Assembly (NCBI GenBank): GCA_017629145.1
Contig: JAGBXR010000020.1
Coordinates: 23,334-87,333 of the forward strand
Length of the DNA: 64,000 nucleotides
Source of the DNA: Alistipes sp.
GTDB lineage: Bacteria > Bacteroidota > Bacteroidia > Bacteroidales > Rikenellaceae
Direction of reading: 5' to 3'
Notes under the pieces: model-generated
Seen by the model: the letters and a program-made list of their open reading frames with translations, nothing else
What the model was told of the DNA's origin: nothing
Databases searched by the model: none
Made by a program: the position numbers and the translations under genes
In this document: positions 51,270 to 59,897 of the stretch, in pieces
Layout: every line of letters begins with the position of its first letter
How positions within the stretch are numbered: position 1 is the first letter of the stretch

Positions 51270-52310
51270 TTAGTCTCGCCACTCGATGACAATCTCGTCC
51301 TCGAACTCAGAGTCGATACCGAAACCACCAGTACCGAAAGATGTGGTGAGCATACGTCCTTCGACCGTAGTCTCCATATTCTTCTTCAATGGCACGACGA
51401 TACCTGTCCAGTGGCTAATCTCCTTCTCCTCGGTAATCTCGCCATTGTAGAAATAGAAGTCCACCTTGACGTTGGTCTGCTTACCGTTCACGAAGATGTA
51501 GTCGTGGCAGAGCTCCAAATTGCCATCATCGTCAACCTCAGGAGTTGTGATATAAGTTCGCGTAGGCTCGAAGTAGTTAGGCTTCTGCTCTTCGACATTG
51601 TAACCTGCTGAGACATACTGCGTATATGAGATCTTCACGATGATATCCTCGATGCTGTTACCTGCATTCACATAGTCGTCCATATCGGTAGTGATACAAC
51701 GCATACGACCCATAGGACGCTCGAGCATCAAATCGTAGTAGAGGTCGAAGATACCATCAGCATAGTAGTACTCGCTCAAGTCGACATCCAACACGTTGGT
51801 GAATGCATCCTTATCGTCGTTATCCTCGGCAATAATCTCCGAGTAGCGAATCTCGCGGAGGTTGTCGGTGTTGTAGTACCACGACTCGAGAACATCGTCC
51901 TGAACATAGTCGCACCATACAAGCACCTTGTAGTGGGCTGCATCTACGTCGAACGTAGCCGATGCCTGTGGGTTTGGCGCGCTGACAGGCGAGAAGCATA
52001 CCTTACGCTCTACGAACGATGAGTGTGAGGCAGTAATACGGTACAGGTCGATGATGTATCGCAAGCATACTGGCTCATCGAAGCGCGTAGACGAGAGCTC
52101 CTCGCTAAACGAACGTACCACATACGAAGCACCTGTGTCGGCCTCGCACTTAACCGTAACGAAGTGTTCGGGGTCAGAGAGGTCTACCGAGCAATTCACC
52201 GTGAGTTGCATCTCGCGGTGGCCCGGGTACTCGTGGATGGTCTTATCGCAGCTTGCAAGAACGAGCAGCGATAGGAGCATCATCACGATATGTCTGAAAA
52301 GTCCTCTCAT
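51270..52310 (-). CDS. Fimbrillin-like/Mfa2-type lipoprotein (DUF6562-like)
   Basis: A 346-residue lipoprotein (LLSLLVLASCDKTIHEYPG, Cys about 21). The whole mature part corresponds to the N-terminal domain of the two giant proteins in this cluster: AHYKVLVWCDYVQDD, YYNTDNLREI, DKDAFTNV, RPMGRMRCITTDM and a C-terminal NMETTVEGRMLTTSFG block. In fimbria loci a protein of this kind anchors or caps the fibre, so an anchor/assembly role is likely but not shown. It is 28 bp after the DUF3575 gene and ends at a strong terminator. Confidence 0.75.
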   Translation of the reverse strand: MRGLFRHIVMMLLSLLVLASCDKTIHEYPGHREMQLTVNCSVDLSDPEHFVTVKCEADTGASYVVRSFSEELSSTRFDEPVCLRYIIDLYRITASHSSFVERKVCFSPVSAPNPQASATFDVDAAHYKVLVWCDYVQDDVLESWYYNTDNLREIRYSEIIAEDNDDKDAFTNVLDVDLSEYYYADGIFDLYYDLMLERPMGRMRCITTDMDDYVNAGNSIEDIIVKISYTQYVSAGYNVEEQKPNYFEPTRTYITTPEVDDDGNLELCHDYIFVNGKQTNVKVDFYFYNGEITEEKEISHWTGIVVPLKKNMETTVEGRMLTTSFGTGGFGIDSEFEDEIVIEWRD

Positions 52311-52338
52311 CTATTGCGGCCTTCTGGCCTGTTACTTA

Positions 52339-53637
52339 TTAGTTTAATCTCTTTGTTTTCTGCGACTTACGGGGGATGTCGAAGCGGTAGGCGATGTTGA
52401 TGCCCAAGCGTGTTGGACCGAAGTAGTTCATCGTCTCCGTGCGAAGGTACTTACCGTTGTGCACGCCCTCGTATATATCGTACTTGATGTTCATATAGCC
52501 CACGCCGAGCGTAAACTCAACAATCCAGTTGCGCTTCTTGCTCATTGGCATAGCATAACCATAGCTCACGCCCACGCCCCACGCCATATGGTTAGGATCC
52601 TGATAGCGGTAGCCATCGCTCATCTGCAGGTTGAAACCACCCATTGGCACGTGGAGACCCACGAAGTGACCCTTGTGCATTGTCTCACCCCACCAGTAGC
52701 GCGCCTCGGTCTGCATAGCCAGGAGTCGCACCTTACGGTCCGAACGGAAGTAGTTATATGGCGAGTAGACGCCCATCATATCGAGCGACCACTGCTTGGC
52801 GAGACGTACCTCGAAACCTGCGTTAAGGAGCATCAATGGCACTGCCGCAGCGTTGAACTTTATGCTGACCATAGGAACGAATCTGTCGTCCTTGGGCTCC
52901 TCCTTAACCTCTGGGGTTACGATAGGCTCGGGTGCTGCGATAACGATTGTCGACTCGGGCTTAACCTCCTCGGTGATGACCACAACATCCTCCTCTACGG
53001 GGATAGGCAGCTGCGAGATGATAGTTGCACCTGCCGAACGCAACTTCTTGAACTCGTTGGCGATAAGCTGCTGCCATACCCAGCCGCCCTGCAACTTGCG
53101 CAGTGCGATGATTCGGCCGTCGATGATGCTGCCATCCCAATCTTTAGTTCGTGGATAGTCTGTATCGATAATCTTGACAACCTCGTCACAATAGCTCGAG
53201 TTGTTGTCGAGCATAACTTTGCGGAACTCCGCCCAGTCGATATACTCTTTGTGCTTGATTACGCTGTCGGCTACCTCGATGCGCTTGGTGATGTAGTTCT
53301 CAAGTGCGCGAACACGACCCTTGCTTATGCGACGGTTAACCTTTGCGCTACCCTCGGGAGATACCGTACCGAAGAGCTCGAGCGCGACGATGTGGTAATC
53401 GTCGTGCACCTTGATCTCGTTGATGATAGAGTCGAGGTTGTGCAGTGCAACGGTGTTGCCTGCATAGTTAGGATCGATTACGGTGTCGCTCTGACGGAAA
53501 TCTACGGGGATACTTGTACGGACCTTACGGCTGTGTGTCGCAGAGTCACAAAGCTCCTGTCCCACGCCTATGCTTGGGATAAGAACCATAGCCACAAGAA
53601 GGGCCAATATGAATCTTGTATGCACTTTGCCAGCCAT
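52339..53637 (-). CDS. DUF3575 outer-membrane protein with OmpA-like N-terminal domain
   Basis: A 432-residue exported protein (signal LALLVAMVLIPSIGVG). The N-terminal part (DYHIVALELFGTVSPEGSAKVN, ISKGRVRALENYI) looks like an OmpA-type peptidoglycan-binding fold. The middle has a Pro/Glu/Val-rich linker (about residues 215-250). The C-terminal half is DUF3575, a probable beta barrel (FVPMVSIKFNAAAVPLMLLN, ARYWWGETMHKGHFVGLHV, GLGVGYM-like strands). DUF3575 genes commonly accompany Mfa/Fim-type genes in Bacteroidales. It is the first gene of a two-gene operon with a full promoter. Confidence 0.82.
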   Translation of the reverse strand: MAGKVHTRFILALLVAMVLIPSIGVGQELCDSATHSRKVRTSIPVDFRQSDTVIDPNYAGNTVALHNLDSIINEIKVHDDYHIVALELFGTVSPEGSAKVNRRISKGRVRALENYITKRIEVADSVIKHKEYIDWAEFRKVMLDNNSSYCDEVVKIIDTDYPRTKDWDGSIIDGRIIALRKLQGGWVWQQLIANEFKKLRSAGATIISQLPIPVEEDVVVITEEVKPESTIVIAAPEPIVTPEVKEEPKDDRFVPMVSIKFNAAAVPLMLLNAGFEVRLAKQWSLDMMGVYSPYNYFRSDRKVRLLAMQTEARYWWGETMHKGHFVGLHVPMGGFNLQMSDGYRYQDPNHMAWGVGVSYGYAMPMSKKRNWIVEFTLGVGYMNIKYDIYEGVHNGKYLRTETMNYFGPTRLGINIAYRFDIPRKSQKTKRLN

Positions 53638-53772
53638 CTAATCGTAGAAGCTAATCGTTTTTACTTGTTGTTACACGGCTATGGCTTTACTCTCTATCTC
53701 TTCAGTTATCTATCACGCTGAGTACCAGCCACATACTTATAATGGTAGTTTTCGTACCACTATACCTCAACG

Positions 53773-53803
53773 CAAAGATAGTAAATTCCTATCAAATTGC
53801 AAA
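53773..53803 (-). promoter_or_regulatory. Promoter of DUF3575 operon
   Basis: On the minus strand TTTG (53800-53803), 19 bp, TATCTTTG (53773-53780): full match, about 135 bp upstream of the ATG. Confidence 0.75.
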
Positions 53804-53956
53804 GCTTCGAGCCATCTTTTTTTAATTAATACCTTCTTGTTTGTTGATAAATTTATTCGATTTATAGATGAATTCTTCTTCGAACAAGAGTGCTATTAGC
53901 CGGTTATGTCGCAAATATCGCGCCAAAAATAGATATGATATCAATATTTTAGATAC

Positions 53957-53989
53957 AAAAAAGGCCGTCGAACGAATGTCCGACAGCCT
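53957..53989 (-). terminator. Terminator of fabD
   Basis: Read on the minus strand, an imperfect stem (AGGCTGTCG/CGACGGCCT, 53962-53970 with 53981-53989) is followed by six T, about 25 bp after the fabD stop. Confidence 0.8.
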
Positions 53990-54013
53990 CAATTTTCAAC
54001 TTCTCTGTGACTG

Positions 54014-54895
54014 TTACATAGTGCTGATTGACTCGGCCTTTACCTCGCGGCTAACCTTGGTAACCAAGCCCTGCAATACGTTGCCTGGACCTACCTCGGT
54101 GAACTCTGCAAAGCCGTCAGCGAGCATATTCTCTACAATCTGCGTCCAACGTACTGGAGCTGTGAGCTGTGCGATGAGATTCTTCTTGATCTCCTCGGCG
54201 TCGGTGTAGGGCTTCGCGTCGACATTCTGGTATACTGGGCACGAAGGTGTCATAAACTGTGCCTCGGCGATAGCTGCCTCCAACTCCTGACGTGCTGGCT
54301 CCATAAGTGGCGAGTGGAATGCACCGCCTACAGGGAGACGCAATGCGCGACGTGCGCCTGCTGCCTTGAGCTTCTCGCAGGCCTCATCTACTGCAGCGTT
54401 AGCGCCAGAGATGACGAGCTGACCTGGGCAGTTGTAGTTCGCACCTACAACAACGCCATCTACCGATGCGCAAATCTCCTCTACGCTCTTGTCGTCGAGA
54501 CCCAATACTGCGGCCATACCACCTGGCTGCTCCTCGCAGCACTTCTGCATTGCCATTGCGCGCTTCGAAACGAGCTTGAGACCATCCTCGAACGAGAGTG
54601 CTCCTGCTACTACCAGCGCCGAGAACTCGCCGAGTGAGTGTCCTGCAACTGCGTCGGGCTTCACGCCGAGTGCCTTTGCCAATATTACTGAGTGTAGGAA
54701 TACGGCGGGCTGTGTTACCTTTGTCTGCTTTAGCTCGTCGGGTGTTCCTGCGAACATAATGTCTGTGATTCTGAATCCGAGAATCTCGTTAGCCTTCTCG
54801 AAAAGCTCCTTAGCTTCGGGCACGTTGTCGTATACATCCTTGCCCATACCTACCGCCTGCGAACCCTGACCGGGGAAAACGTATGCGTGTTTCAT
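54014..54895 (-). CDS. fabD: Malonyl-CoA:ACP transacylase
   Basis: The 293-residue enzyme loads malonyl groups onto ACP for fatty-acid elongation. Motifs: FPGQGSQAVGMGKDV, the nucleophile serine in GHSLGEFSALVVAG, the catalytic His in LPVGGAFHSPLM, and GPGNVLQGL at the end. Complete and of normal length. It has its own promoter and terminator and sits between the two giant surface-lipoprotein genes, an odd place for a core gene; no other fatty-acid gene is next to it. Confidence 0.97.
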   Translation of the reverse strand: MKHAYVFPGQGSQAVGMGKDVYDNVPEAKELFEKANEILGFRITDIMFAGTPDELKQTKVTQPAVFLHSVILAKALGVKPDAVAGHSLGEFSALVVAGALSFEDGLKLVSKRAMAMQKCCEEQPGGMAAVLGLDDKSVEEICASVDGVVVGANYNCPGQLVISGANAAVDEACEKLKAAGARRALRLPVGGAFHSPLMEPARQELEAAIAEAQFMTPSCPVYQNVDAKPYTDAEEIKKNLIAQLTAPVRWTQIVENMLADGFAEFTEVGPGNVLQGLVTKVSREVKAESISTM

Positions 54896-54958
54896 ATCAT
54901 TAAATTATGTCGACCGATGTCGACGGTTAATACTTGGAGCGTTGTGCTCTTTCGTGGG

Positions 54959-54988
54959 CAAAGATACAAAAAAAATAAGAAACACAAA
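54959..54988 (-). promoter_or_regulatory. Promoter of fabD
   Basis: On the minus strand TTTG (54985-54988) and TATCTTTG (54959-54966) with an 18-bp spacer, slightly shorter than usual. Confidence 0.6.
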
Positions 54989-55156
54989 CTGTTCTATTAG
55001 AGAACCATTTTTTGCCTACGAATCCCCCTTGCCCCTATTATATATTATGTATGTACCTATTGTTGCTCTTCGTATTGCTTTTAGATGCTTTCCTTCCTTA
55101 TAGGTCATTGTAAGTCTCTGTATTTCCAATCTTCTCTTTTGCCGCTCCTAATAAAT

Positions 55157-55190
55157 AAAAAAAAGCGCCCGACCCCTAAAGGTCGAGCGC
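55157..55190 (-). terminator. Terminator of giant lipoprotein gene 2
   Basis: Read on the minus strand, GCGCTCGACC pairs with GGTCGGGCGC (one mismatch; 55165-55174 with 55181-55190) and is followed by eight T, 26 bp after the stop codon. Confidence 0.88.
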
Positions 55191-55216
55191 AAAGAGATAT
55201 AAGTTAGGACTATTGA

Positions 55217-58200
55217 TTACTTAACCTCAGTACCAGTAAATGTACTAGTCTCGTCTACGTTGATAGTCATCGCCTTGTAATAGTCTACAGAGACTGTTGC
55301 AACATTAATAGCATTGATTGAACCTTCGCCCTTACCATCGAATGCGTGGCCAGTAGAGCCTCCAATGATAGTGAATGAAGAGTTATCAACAGTGATAGCA
55401 CCGCTGTTACCACCATTCTCACCAAACTGGATAGTCTTACCAGTCATTACAGAGCCATTAGTCAAATTAAGCTCACCTCTGTTAGCCAAGTATGTGCCAA
55501 GTGTTACAACTGAATTATTAACGTTCACCACGCTATTTTTTGTTAGAAATATCTTTGTACCAGTTGTGAATACACTATCCTTAATATTCATTTTGAATTG
55601 TGGCTTTACACCACCCGTTGGATCGTAGAAACCAAACTCTTTTGTGAACTCTACAATAGCATTTGTGAAGTTCAATGCAAACTCGCCATTTGCTACACCA
55701 GGTTTGCTTGATGTGCTACCAATCTTAACATAGGCATTAGTTACATTTAATACAGCGTCGTTACCGCCAGTAATAGAGATACCTCCTGGGATAATCAATG
55801 AAGGCTGAATATTTGTCTTATCAGCATTCTTTGCATTCTCAATAGAGCCTGTGATATTGAATGTGTTGCCGTAGCCAAGGGTTACGCGGCCAGTGCCAGT
55901 TACCTCAAGGCATGCACCCTCACCGATTGTGATAACACGGTCGTAGTATGATGCGCTAAATGCAGTAACCCTAGTGTGACCAGTAAATGTAAGGTTGCCA
56001 CCAGCGTTGATAGTACCATTAATCTGCTTGTCATTACCATTGAAAATAATGCCTGCAGGGAGTGTTACAGATGAAATTGTTATATCTCTATTTAGTGTGA
56101 TAGTGTCACCCGACTTCGCAGCAGCAACAGCAGCCTCAAGTGTCTCATACTCCACATCGCCAATCTTTGCTACTGGAAGAACACGTACAGTCCAAACGCC
56201 ATTAGCCTCAGTAGCCTCGCAGCCCTCAGCCAAGTATGATGATGGGTCAGCGTTGAAGTTACCGCCCTTGATGTTAATCTGAGCATCACCCACAGCGTTA
56301 CCATAGCAGTTATAGCCACCTTTGAATGTTCCACCTGTAACATTGATTACAGAGTTGCCTGCGCCAGCGTTGTACTGCTTATCGCTCTGAGCAATCAATA
56401 CACCCTTGTTATCGTTAGCATAAGTACCATCAGTATTAGCAATCCATTCACCACCTGCGACGTTAATAGTACCGCCAGATGTCATCGCCATAAAGCCGCC
56501 TCTTGCGCTTGTACCATTTCCTCCATAAACATTTACCACACCATTGCCACTTACGCCAACAAGGCAGCCCCAAGAGCTTGATGTGCCTTTCTGATAGATT
56601 TTAGCACCCTCATAGATATTTGTTGTTGAATTAACACACTCAATACCTACGTAGCTGTTCAAGCCATTAATCACTGTACCAGCCTTAACATTCAACTCTG
56701 CGCCACCACGAATCTTAGCAACAGCACCACCAGAATTGTTGCCAACGAGGTTTACATCCTCAAGGTTAATGGTTATCTTCTGTTTGTTTGAAGAAGCAGT
56801 AGCAAAAGCGCAGTAAGCTGTTGTGCCAGCATCAAGAGTACCATTCTTCAATGTAATGGTATTAGCCTTAGAACCATCATTTTTAATCCATATCAAATAA
56901 TCATTGAGAGCACCATCCTGACGGATAGTAAAGCCATCGAGGTCGATAGTAAAGCTCTTGTCGCCGCTATAGCCTAAACCATCCCAATAACCACCATTGT
57001 TGTAGCGATTATTTTTAGTAAATACTTCATTCGCTACAAGGATGATTGTACCACCATCCTCAACAGCTGCAACAGCCTTCTGTAGTGATGTGTAACCTAC
57101 CTCGCCAATCTTAGCAACATCAGCCTTGCGCACAACAGTCCAATTGTCATCATCAGCAGCAAAATCATAGTCGCTATCAAGAAGTGCGATGGCAGTACCC
57201 TCCTTAGCATCTGTTGTAAATGTACCGCCAGTGATGCAGCCAAATGGCTTAGACATGCCAATCTTGGTATTGAAGAAACCGCCATTTACAGCGAACTTAA
57301 CACTCCAGTCACTGTTAGTTACGAATACTGAAGAGCTATCACCACGACGAGGTGCAAATGTGCCACCATTGATAGTTAAGTCTGAAGTGTCGTTAACAGC
57401 CTGCAACCAAAGCTGACCCTCGAACTCACCACCATTGATAGTCATATCGCCACTCCACAAACGTGCTGAACGATAGTTAGGTGTAGAGATATTACCACCG
57501 TTGATAGTAGAATGACCGCTATACTGGAAGATAGCGCAAATCATATGTGCATCCTGCTCTCCAAGGTGCTCGATAGTACCATTCTCAACTGTGAGAGTAC
57601 CCTCGTTGCGGATTGTGTATGAGCCCCAACCATAGGAAGGATCACCTGCGCCAGTATCCTTGAAACTGATAGTACCGTTGCCAGTGATTGTAAGGTTACC
57701 AAGGTTTTTAATCATCTCGTATGAAGCAGTACACTCCTTCTCCTGGCTGATTTTGTGACCATTGAGGTCAAATACTACCTCCTTGCCAGCAGGGATAAGC
57801 AAGCCGTATGAGGGCTCGCTTGCGCGTGTTGACGATGTGTTTGCAGCAAATAGGTCGTCAAGGTTAATATCGCCGTCAAGAACGATGTGAGTCTCCTCGC
57901 CAATTGTTTCTTGATTGTTGATAGCCTGCTGAAGGTCTGCCGCTGTGCTAACCTCTACATAATCAACATTAATATCTGGCTGAGTAAAGCTATCCTCAAT
58001 CTTAACATTAATGTTGTTGCCATCAGTAAGAACATTACCAGAGATAGTAGTCAAGAAGTTACGCTTAACTGGGATATCAGTGTTGAAGTTAGTTGAGCGA
58101 ATTGGGGCGTCGTTAGCCTCCATTACATTGAGTACAAACTTAACAACGTCATCCTGATTAGCTGCAAAGAAGTAATCAGTGAAGAGAACCTTGTTATTGT

Positions 58201-58972
58201 CATTGTTGTCGCCATAAGCAAAAACATTATCATTATCATACTCAAATGTGTGAGTTACATTGGTATCAGCGTCACCTGCCAACTGAGCAAGTGCATCGAA
58301 TGTTGTACGGTGCTTTGTGCTGTATGTCACAGTAGCTTTAGATGGTTCAACACTACCGAAAAGCTCATCCATATCAGTAGTCACAACACGCAACTTTGCG
58401 AATGGGCGTGTAAGTGTAAGGTCGATAGATGAAGTTGCAGTGTATTTCTGGCCCTCCTTCTCTGTGCTGTATACACCTGTGTATGCATCGCGAGTCTCAT
58501 CCATTGCATTCCAAGCACCCTTCAAAGTAACATTCTTAAGTGTGCCGTTAACAGTGTAGTGAAGGTCTCGATTTGGGTTATATGCGTACTCCTCTGTGCC
58601 TTCATCTCCAACTGCTACGATATCAGCCCAAACAACAAAGTTGTAGTGGCGGTTAGGTACAAGGCGAACATCGAATGCTACGTTGTTAGCATCGCTGTAC
58701 TTAACAACCATATCCTTTGAAGTATCGCCATTCTCGTCGAATACCTGGAGAATGTAGCGGAGAGTGTAGTTCGTGTCGGCTACCACACCGTTTGCAATTG
58801 CGCTGTTTGCGCTGTCTGTTCCACTAGCACGAGTGCCTGAAGCGTCAGCCAAGTTGACTGTCACTGTTGTTGACACCTCGCCATTGACTGCGACGTCAAA
58901 GCCTTCGGTGTCCTTCTGGCACGATGCCAAACCGAGCACCAATGCCACAAGAGCTAAAAATCTTACTTTCAT
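55217..58972 (-). CDS. Giant surface lipoprotein 2: fimbrillin-like domain plus beta-helix
   Basis: A 1251-residue paralogue of giant lipoprotein 1. The signal peptide ends LGLASC (Cys 18) followed by QKDTEG, again like the surface-export signal. The fimbrillin-like domain (about residues 20-330) shares PNRHYNFVVWADI, WNAMDETRDAYTG, RPFAKLRVVTTDM, VLFTDYFFAANQDDVVKF and FLTTISGNVLTDG. Three beta-helix modules follow, starting near residues 336, 616 and 932 (leads TAADLQQAINN, VAKIGEVGYTSLQKAV, VAKIGDVEYETLEAAV). The helix turns are less similar to protein 1 than the N-terminal domain, as expected for a variable ligand-binding region. Its own promoter has a G tract in the leader. It stands upstream of fabD. 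Confidence 0.82.
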   Translation of the reverse strand: MKVRFLALVALVLGLASCQKDTEGFDVAVNGEVSTTVTVNLADASGTRASGTDSANSAIANGVVADTNYTLRYILQVFDENGDTSKDMVVKYSDANNVAFDVRLVPNRHYNFVVWADIVAVGDEGTEEYAYNPNRDLHYTVNGTLKNVTLKGAWNAMDETRDAYTGVYSTEKEGQKYTATSSIDLTLTRPFAKLRVVTTDMDELFGSVEPSKATVTYSTKHRTTFDALAQLAGDADTNVTHTFEYDNDNVFAYGDNNDNNKVLFTDYFFAANQDDVVKFVLNVMEANDAPIRSTNFNTDIPVKRNFLTTISGNVLTDGNNINVKIEDSFTQPDINVDYVEVSTAADLQQAINNQETIGEETHIVLDGDINLDDLFAANTSSTRASEPSYGLLIPAGKEVVFDLNGHKISQEKECTASYEMIKNLGNLTITGNGTISFKDTGAGDPSYGWGSYTIRNEGTLTVENGTIEHLGEQDAHMICAIFQYSGHSTINGGNISTPNYRSARLWSGDMTINGGEFEGQLWLQAVNDTSDLTINGGTFAPRRGDSSSVFVTNSDWSVKFAVNGGFFNTKIGMSKPFGCITGGTFTTDAKEGTAIALLDSDYDFAADDDNWTVVRKADVAKIGEVGYTSLQKAVAAVEDGGTIILVANEVFTKNNRYNNGGYWDGLGYSGDKSFTIDLDGFTIRQDGALNDYLIWIKNDGSKANTITLKNGTLDAGTTAYCAFATASSNKQKITINLEDVNLVGNNSGGAVAKIRGGAELNVKAGTVINGLNSYVGIECVNSTTNIYEGAKIYQKGTSSSWGCLVGVSGNGVVNVYGGNGTSARGGFMAMTSGGTINVAGGEWIANTDGTYANDNKGVLIAQSDKQYNAGAGNSVINVTGGTFKGGYNCYGNAVGDAQINIKGGNFNADPSSYLAEGCEATEANGVWTVRVLPVAKIGDVEYETLEAAVAAAKSGDTITLNRDITISSVTLPAGIIFNGNDKQINGTINAGGNLTFTGHTRVTAFSASYYDRVITIGEGACLEVTGTGRVTLGYGNTFNITGSIENAKNADKTNIQPSLIIPGGISITGGNDAVLNVTNAYVKIGSTSSKPGVANGEFALNFTNAIVEFTKEFGFYDPTGGVKPQFKMNIKDSVFTTGTKIFLTKNSVVNVNNSVVTLGTYLANRGELNLTNGSVMTGKTIQFGENGGNSGAITVDNSSFTIIGGSTGHAFDGKGEGSINAINVATVSVDYYKAMTINVDETSTFTGTEVK

Positions 58973-59252
58973 AATAGTTAAAAATTAGTTGTTAAAATAT
59001 GTTTGTCTTATCTCTTCCGTTTCCAATCCTCGGCCCTATTTGCGCAGTTGCCTGTCGCGCTCGCGTGCGTATGTGAAATACGCGGACTGTACTGGCAGTT
59101 TAATAAAGGTTGGTAAAGAGGATGGGTTATATTGTAACTAATTGATATATAGCAAAATACCCCCCCCCTATATGGTTTTGGGAGGGTGTTGTGAGTGGTG
59201 TATGTAGTTGTTGTACACTCATCAGTGTTTGCTTTACCGGTAGTTATTAGCA
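58973..59252 (-). other. Long leader of giant lipoprotein gene 2
   Basis: About 275 nt between the promoter and the ATG. On the coding strand it contains a 9-base G tract preceded by TATA, as in the leader of gene 1, and an A/T-rich end before the ATG. A 91-codon frame crosses the tract (59283-59008) but shows no features of a real protein. Confidence 0.6.
59160..59168. repeat. Homopolymer tract, 9 C (G on coding strand)
   Basis: Nine C in a row on the plus strand, 84 bp downstream of the -7 box of giant lipoprotein gene 2 and 187 bp upstream of its ATG. The placement matches the 12-base tract at gene 1. Confidence 0.9.
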
Positions 59253-59284
59253 CAAAGGTATGCAAAATATGTGACAAAAACAAG
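59253..59284 (-). promoter_or_regulatory. Promoter of giant lipoprotein gene 2
   Basis: On the minus strand TACCTTTG (59253-59260), the same -7 variant as at gene 1, with CTTG (59281-59284) at the -33 position (20-bp spacer), one base off TTTG. Confidence 0.65.
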
Positions 59285-59354
59285 TTTAATTTATAAAAAT
59301 GGTGATTTTATCGCATTTTTGAACCTGATGGAGTGATTCTTCGTTGTGTTACGG

Positions 59355-59876
59355 TCAGAAGAGTAGTTGGTATTCGCGCTGGTCGACATAGCCATCGGCG
59401 GTGCGAAGCCACGCGCGACGTGTGCCACAATGCTCAAATCCTGCGCCCTCGAAAAGCGCGATACTTGCAGGGTTGTTATCGGCAACGCTTGCCCAAATCT
59501 GCTTCACGCCGAGTGTCTCGCGGCCATACTCCTTGATAGCCTCGATAGCCGAGCGCGCATAGCCTCGACGGCGGTCTTCGGGTGCGTAGACGAGTATGCC
59601 TATGCCGAAGCGTAGGTGCTGCGGGTCGAAGTCGAAGATGTCGAGAGTGCCGACAGCGATACCCTCGGCCTCGATGATAAGGCGCATCTGTCGCGTGGCG
59701 TAGAGATCGTAGCTCTGCTCCTCGATAAACTGCGCGAGGCGGTGCTTCGAGAGAGGTGCAATATTGCCACTTACGCGCCACACGTCGCGGTCGTTTTCCC
59801 AAAGGTACATTAGCTCAACATCGGCAGGCTCAAGAGCGCGCAGACGGCATATGTTATCCGTGCAGTTGTGGATCAT
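59355..59876 (-). CDS. GNAT family N-acetyltransferase
   Basis: A 173-residue acetyltransferase of the RimJ/RimL/SpeG kind. The N-terminal RALEPADVELMYLWENDRDVW is typical of this group. The acetyl-CoA loop is visible as YAPEDRRRGYARSAIEAIKEYG (R-R-x-G-Y-A), followed by ASVADNNPASIALFEGAGFE, the standard beta5-alpha4 block. The substrate could be spermidine, a protein N terminus or an antibiotic; it cannot be told here. It follows the ROK gene by 21 bp and is probably co-transcribed. Confidence 0.88.
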   Translation of the reverse strand: MIHNCTDNICRLRALEPADVELMYLWENDRDVWRVSGNIAPLSKHRLAQFIEEQSYDLYATRQMRLIIEAEGIAVGTLDIFDFDPQHLRFGIGILVYAPEDRRRGYARSAIEAIKEYGRETLGVKQIWASVADNNPASIALFEGAGFEHCGTRRAWLRTADGYVDQREYQLLF

Positions 59877-59897
59877 CGTGCGCTGTCAACTTATTGA

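Noticed and set aside
52459-53721. 420-codon plus-strand frame opposite the DUF3575 gene
   Set aside because: It is an antisense shadow: low complexity rich in His, Asp, Leu and Val, with no signal or motif. The minus-strand gene has a signal peptide, domains, a promoter and operon context.
59008-59283. 91-codon frame crossing the G tract upstream of giant lipoprotein gene 2
   Set aside because: Would be frameshifted by tract length changes, which is tempting for phase variation, but it has no signal peptide or domain, starts near the promoter -33 region and has no counterpart at gene 1.
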